This document shows positions 8,246-9,987 of a stretch of 9,987 bases of DNA, in pieces; position 1 is the stretch's first letter; each line of letters starts with the position of its first letter. The notes under the pieces were generated by a model. The model had not been told where the DNA came from. It was given only the letters and a program-made list of their open reading frames with translations, and made no database searches. The stretch covers positions 21,347 through 31,333 of the forward strand of contig DHWW01000072.1 of the NCBI GenBank assembly GCA_002413385.1, written 5' to 3'. Both the position numbers and the translations under genes were made by a program. This stretch comes from Granulicella sp. UBA5172 (GTDB taxonomy: Bacteria; Acidobacteriota; Terriglobia; Terriglobales; Acidobacteriaceae).

Positions 8246-8261
8246 GTTCGATAGGAGACGC
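8220..8261 (-). terminator. Perfect 16-bp hairpin after the TIM-barrel gene (no U-tract)
   Basis: GCGTCTCCTATCGAAC (8220-8235) and its exact reverse complement at 8246-8261 flank a ten-base loop. The hairpin begins five bases beyond the TIM-barrel stop codon (8267-8269) in the direction of transcription. No T-run follows on the minus strand (ACATCGAATC comes next), so it is not a canonical intrinsic terminator. A hairpin-only terminator or an mRNA 3'-end stabiliser is plausible. Confidence 0.55.
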
Positions 8262-8266
8262 GTCTG

Positions 8267-9232
8267 CTAGATCGCATCGGCCTGTTGCAGGTCTTTCTTC
8301 ATTCCTTCCCAACTTCTGATCGTTGAAGCCTCCGGCGTGCCGGCTCCCCTCCAGTGGGTTTCCAGATTGACCGCGTCGGAATAGCCGATTCCTTTGAGAG
8401 CCTTGAACTGAGCGGTCCAATCCACATACCCGATGTCGACAGGGGACCAGACCGTCTTGCCTGTTGCATCCTTGACAGCGTTCTTGACGTGGCAGTGATG
8501 GATGCGATTCTTCGGCAGTGTGTTCCAGCCACCGGGATACGCGTCAAGTTCGCCACGCATGACGGCATTGCCTGGATCCCAGTTGAGCGCGAGGTTCCTG
8601 GAAGGAACGCCGGCGAGGGTGGCGGCAGCCTCACGGCCGGTTGCCGTATTGCAGGCAAATTCGTTTTCCAGCACCAGCAGTATGTTTTGCTTGGCAGCGA
8701 ATTCCGCAGACTCTTGCAGCCTCGCGTTGATGGCCGCGCGGTATGGCTTCACGTCGTCGATGCGCCAGAAGTCGAAGCAACGCACCTTGTTGGTCTTGAA
8801 CTGCTTCGCCAGCGAGATCGACCTCTCCAGGACGTCCTGCTGTTGCTTGAATGTGGTCTCGTGCGCTCCATGCAAGTCCTCTTTTGAGCCATAGGTAGAG
8901 ACTGGAGCGCCCGGCCAATTCACCTTATAGAGGGGACTGCTGATGTCGGTGACTTGGAGATCGTATTTGGCGAGGATCTTTTGCGCTTGTGCAATCTCTG
9001 CATCCGAAATCACCTGGAGGTTTTTCCCCCAGACATCACGCAACTCTACCCAGTGCAATCCGAACTGCTTGTTAATGACGTAGCAAGCATGATCAAAGTC
9101 CTGTGATATCTCGTCTGAGATCACACCGATCTTAAACTTTGATCCGGCGGCCCAGGCCCTCTGGGGCAACATCGTTGAAGTGGCGGCAGCGGCTGCAAAC
9201 CCTGCAAATTGGCGTCTGGAAAGGTGATCCAT
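8267..9232 (-). CDS. Exported TIM-barrel sugar isomerase/epimerase-like protein (xylose isomerase-like, AP_endonuc_2 fold)
   Basis: This 321-residue protein probably acts on a sugar or sugar acid outside the cytoplasm; the exact reaction is unknown. A twin-arginine signal opens it (S-R-R-Q-F at residues 5-9, an alanine-rich core, cleavage near A-W-A at 26-28), implying export in a folded, probably metal-loaded state. The barrel follows. The metal-binding set expected of this family is visible: E189 in L-V-L-E-N-E, D219 in N-W-D-P-G-N, H248 in H-H-C-H-V-K and E291 in N-L-E-T-H-W. Length is normal for the family (about 260-290 plus signal). The start at 9232 has AAGGAG (complement of 9239-9244) six bases upstream. 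A small palindrome GATCG-TT-CGATC (9245-9256) lies directly before that ribosome site. The cupin gene lies 156 bases upstream on the same strand, and the frameshifted ROK gene is downstream. Confidence 0.9.
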   Translation of the reverse strand: MDHLSRRQFAGFAAAAATSTMLPQRAWAAGSKFKIGVISDEISQDFDHACYVINKQFGLHWVELRDVWGKNLQVISDAEIAQAQKILAKYDLQVTDISSPLYKVNWPGAPVSTYGSKEDLHGAHETTFKQQQDVLERSISLAKQFKTNKVRCFDFWRIDDVKPYRAAINARLQESAEFAAKQNILLVLENEFACNTATGREAAATLAGVPSRNLALNWDPGNAVMRGELDAYPGGWNTLPKNRIHHCHVKNAVKDATGKTVWSPVDIGYVDWTAQFKALKGIGYSDAVNLETHWRGAGTPEASTIRSWEGMKKDLQQADAI

Positions 9233-9244
9233 GATGAACTCCTT

Positions 9245-9256
9245 GATCGTTCGATC
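9245..9256. repeat. Small palindrome before the ribosome site of the TIM-barrel gene
   Basis: GATCG and CGATC arms flank two bases, immediately upstream of the AAGGAG that serves the start at 9232. It could be an operator or a short leader hairpin, but a dyad this short may be chance. Confidence 0.25.
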
Positions 9257-9317
9257 TGTACCGGGTTGGATTACTTAGGGGAAATACTCTCGCGATGCAC
9301 TTCAGTATCCTGGATGA

Positions 9318-9353
9318 CTGTCCGCCTCATCCTAGCGATCCGGGGACGGACAG
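9318..9353. repeat. 7-bp inverted repeat downstream of the cupin gene
   Basis: CTGTCCG (9318-9324) and CGGACAG (9347-9353) pair exactly around 22 bases. It lies just beyond the perfect hairpin at the cupin 3' end, in the gap before the TIM-barrel gene. It may add a second stem to that 3' structure; no T-run is seen. Confidence 0.3.
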
Positions 9354-9355
9354 GG

Positions 9356-9389
9356 GAATCAGTTTGCTATCGAAGAAGCAAACTGATTC
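9356..9389 (-). terminator. Perfect 13-bp hairpin overlapping the cupin stop codon (no U-tract)
   Basis: GAATCAGTTTGCT (9356-9368) and AGCAAACTGATTC (9377-9389) are exact reverse complements around an eight-base loop. The arm nearest the cupin gene includes the last base of its TAG stop (9389-9391). CCCCTGTCC follows on the minus strand rather than a U-tract. It is a likely transcript-end or stabilising hairpin between the cupin and TIM-barrel genes. Confidence 0.5.
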
Positions 9390-9856
9390 TAGGTGATGGC
9401 CTTCTGAATCCCTATGGCGACGACGAAGTAGTTGGCAGGCCCGTGACCCACGTTCTTCAGGCTGTGCAGCACGGCCGATGCTGTAAAGATTACATCACCG
9501 GGATGCACGATTCCTTTTTGTCCATCACTGTCTACCTGTAGCTCTCCTTCGCGGATCAAGAGCAATTCAGAGTGAGTGTGACGATGGGGTGGATGGGGCA
9601 TCTCGCCTGCGGGTAGCATGGTTTCATGCACCTCGATGAACTCGCCCGTCGCGAGGGTTCCATGCATCACCGCCCGCGAGGTCATGCCGTTGGGCGAGGT
9701 TCTGACAGGCAACTTGTCATAGGAAAACAGGGCAGAGTGTATCAACTTATGGGCGTCTTCCGATGGCGCCCCGCTCTGTGCTTCGGCGGAGAGACTGCCT
9801 AGCACTGCAAATGCCGACAGCGTCAAACCTAACTCACGACGGTTCATCTTGTTCAC
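9389..9856 (-). CDS. Exported small cupin-domain protein
   Basis: This 155-residue single-domain cupin has a signal sequence (N-R-R-E-L at residues 5-9, then LGLTLSAFAVLGSLSAEA, cleavage near residue 26). The double arginine suggests Tat export, but Sec is possible. The cupin core runs from about 70 to 150. Motif 1 is G-(x)6-H-R-H-(x)3-E-(x)6-G, with metal ligands H91, H93 and E97. Motif 2 is G-D-V-(x)9-H-(x)3-N, with H131; its usual P-x-G is absent. The substrate is unknown: small cupins include sugar isomerases, dioxygenases and binding proteins. The GTG at 9856 is preferred because AAGGAG (complement of 9864-9869) lies seven bases upstream. Alternatives are the ATG at 9847 (spacing 16) and the ATG at 9895, which overlaps the upstream stop as TGATG and could be translationally coupled. 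It probably shares a transcript with the partial gene upstream. Confidence 0.85.
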   Translation of the reverse strand: MNKMNRRELGLTLSAFAVLGSLSAEAQSGAPSEDAHKLIHSALFSYDKLPVRTSPNGMTSRAVMHGTLATGEFIEVHETMLPAGEMPHPPHRHTHSELLLIREGELQVDSDGQKGIVHPGDVIFTASAVLHSLKNVGHGPANYFVVAIGIQKAIT

Positions 9857-9894
9857 GGGCGTACTCCTTCCAATAGTGGGGTAACTGTGTTTCA

Positions 9895-9987
9895 TCAGGC
9901 CTGCTTCTTATAACCCATGCCCGCCAGTACACCGCGCATGTAGGAGAAGCTGGCGCTCACACCAGGCATTGGATCGTCGCCATGGAT
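9895..9987 (-). CDS. C-terminal end of an unrecognised protein (partial)
   Basis: The minus strand from the window edge reads an open frame of about 30 residues ending TGA at 9897-9895: I-H-G-D-D-P-M-P-G-V-S-A-S-F-S-Y-M-R-G-V and then a short helix-like end, G-Y-K-K-Q-A. The stop overlaps an in-frame ATG of the cupin gene by one base (TGATG), the arrangement of an operon partner. The tail, an amphipathic helix ending in G-Y, would suit the last helix of a TIM-barrel sugar enzyme, but 30 residues are too few to assign a family. The rest of the gene is outside the window. Confidence 0.55.
   Translation of the reverse strand: MHGDDPMPGVSASFSYMRGVLAGMGYKKQA

Larger units (their letters stand above)
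7981..8266. other. Intergenic region upstream of the ROK gene, rich in hairpins and AGTCTC motifs
   Basis: These 286 bases lie between the stop of the TIM-barrel gene and the start of the ROK gene, both on the minus strand. They hold two perfect hairpins (listed separately) and a cluster of AGTCTC or its complement at 7981, 8122, 8169, 8184 and 8240. No clear -35/-10 pair was recognised for the ROK gene. A longer reading of the ROK frame starts at 8169, but its first 63 residues do not resemble the family, so no gene is called here. Confidence 0.55.

Noticed and set aside
8166..8261. CRISPR-like or mobile repeat array from the repeated GTCTC/GAGAC units
   Set aside because: The units are short, irregularly spaced and in both orientations, with no constant repeat length or spacers and no cas genes.

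Overview
The window looks like an accessory carbohydrate-related stretch from a soil-type Acidobacteriota (probably class Terriglobia). This is inferred from three things seen here: a giant secreted Asp-box/BNR propeller protein starting with the W-R-E-I-G-P-M-R-x-G-R motif, a TonB-dependent receptor with an N-terminal carboxypeptidase-regulatory-like domain, and several small exported enzymes with twin-arginine-type signals. Base composition is moderately GC-rich and coding is dense. No RNA genes, CRISPR arrays or insertion sequences were seen.

Layout. Positions 36-3221 (minus) encode a 1061-residue exported multi-bladed beta-propeller protein of the VPS10/sortilin-like, 'glycosyl hydrolase BNR repeat' type. 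A divergent intergenic region of about 500 bp (3222-3727) separates it from a 951-residue TonB-dependent outer-membrane receptor (3728-6583, plus). The receptor gene ends before a strong hairpin terminator (6724-6769), which it shares with a convergent gene, a ROK-family transcriptional regulator (6810-7980, minus). The regulator is split by an apparent one-base insertion near 7580-7582. Behind the regulator is a 286-bp gap (7981-8266) holding two perfect hairpins and a cluster of AGTCTC(GAAT) motifs. Then come, all on the minus strand, an exported TIM-barrel sugar isomerase/epimerase-like protein (8267-9232), an exported cupin (9389-9856) and the C-terminal end of one more gene (9895-9987, continuing past the window edge). 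Read in the direction of transcription, the order is partial gene, cupin, TIM-barrel protein, ROK regulator.

Working model (inference): the TonB receptor brings a sugar or glycoside-type ligand across the outer membrane, the exported TIM-barrel and cupin proteins act on sugars or derivatives outside the cytoplasm, and the ROK protein would normally sense a sugar and control the set. The most notable anomalies are the broken reading frame of the regulator and the repeated motif directly upstream of it. The hairpins at the 3' ends of the cupin and TIM-barrel genes have long perfect stems but no U-tract. Nothing in the window clearly amounts to a previously undescribed system.
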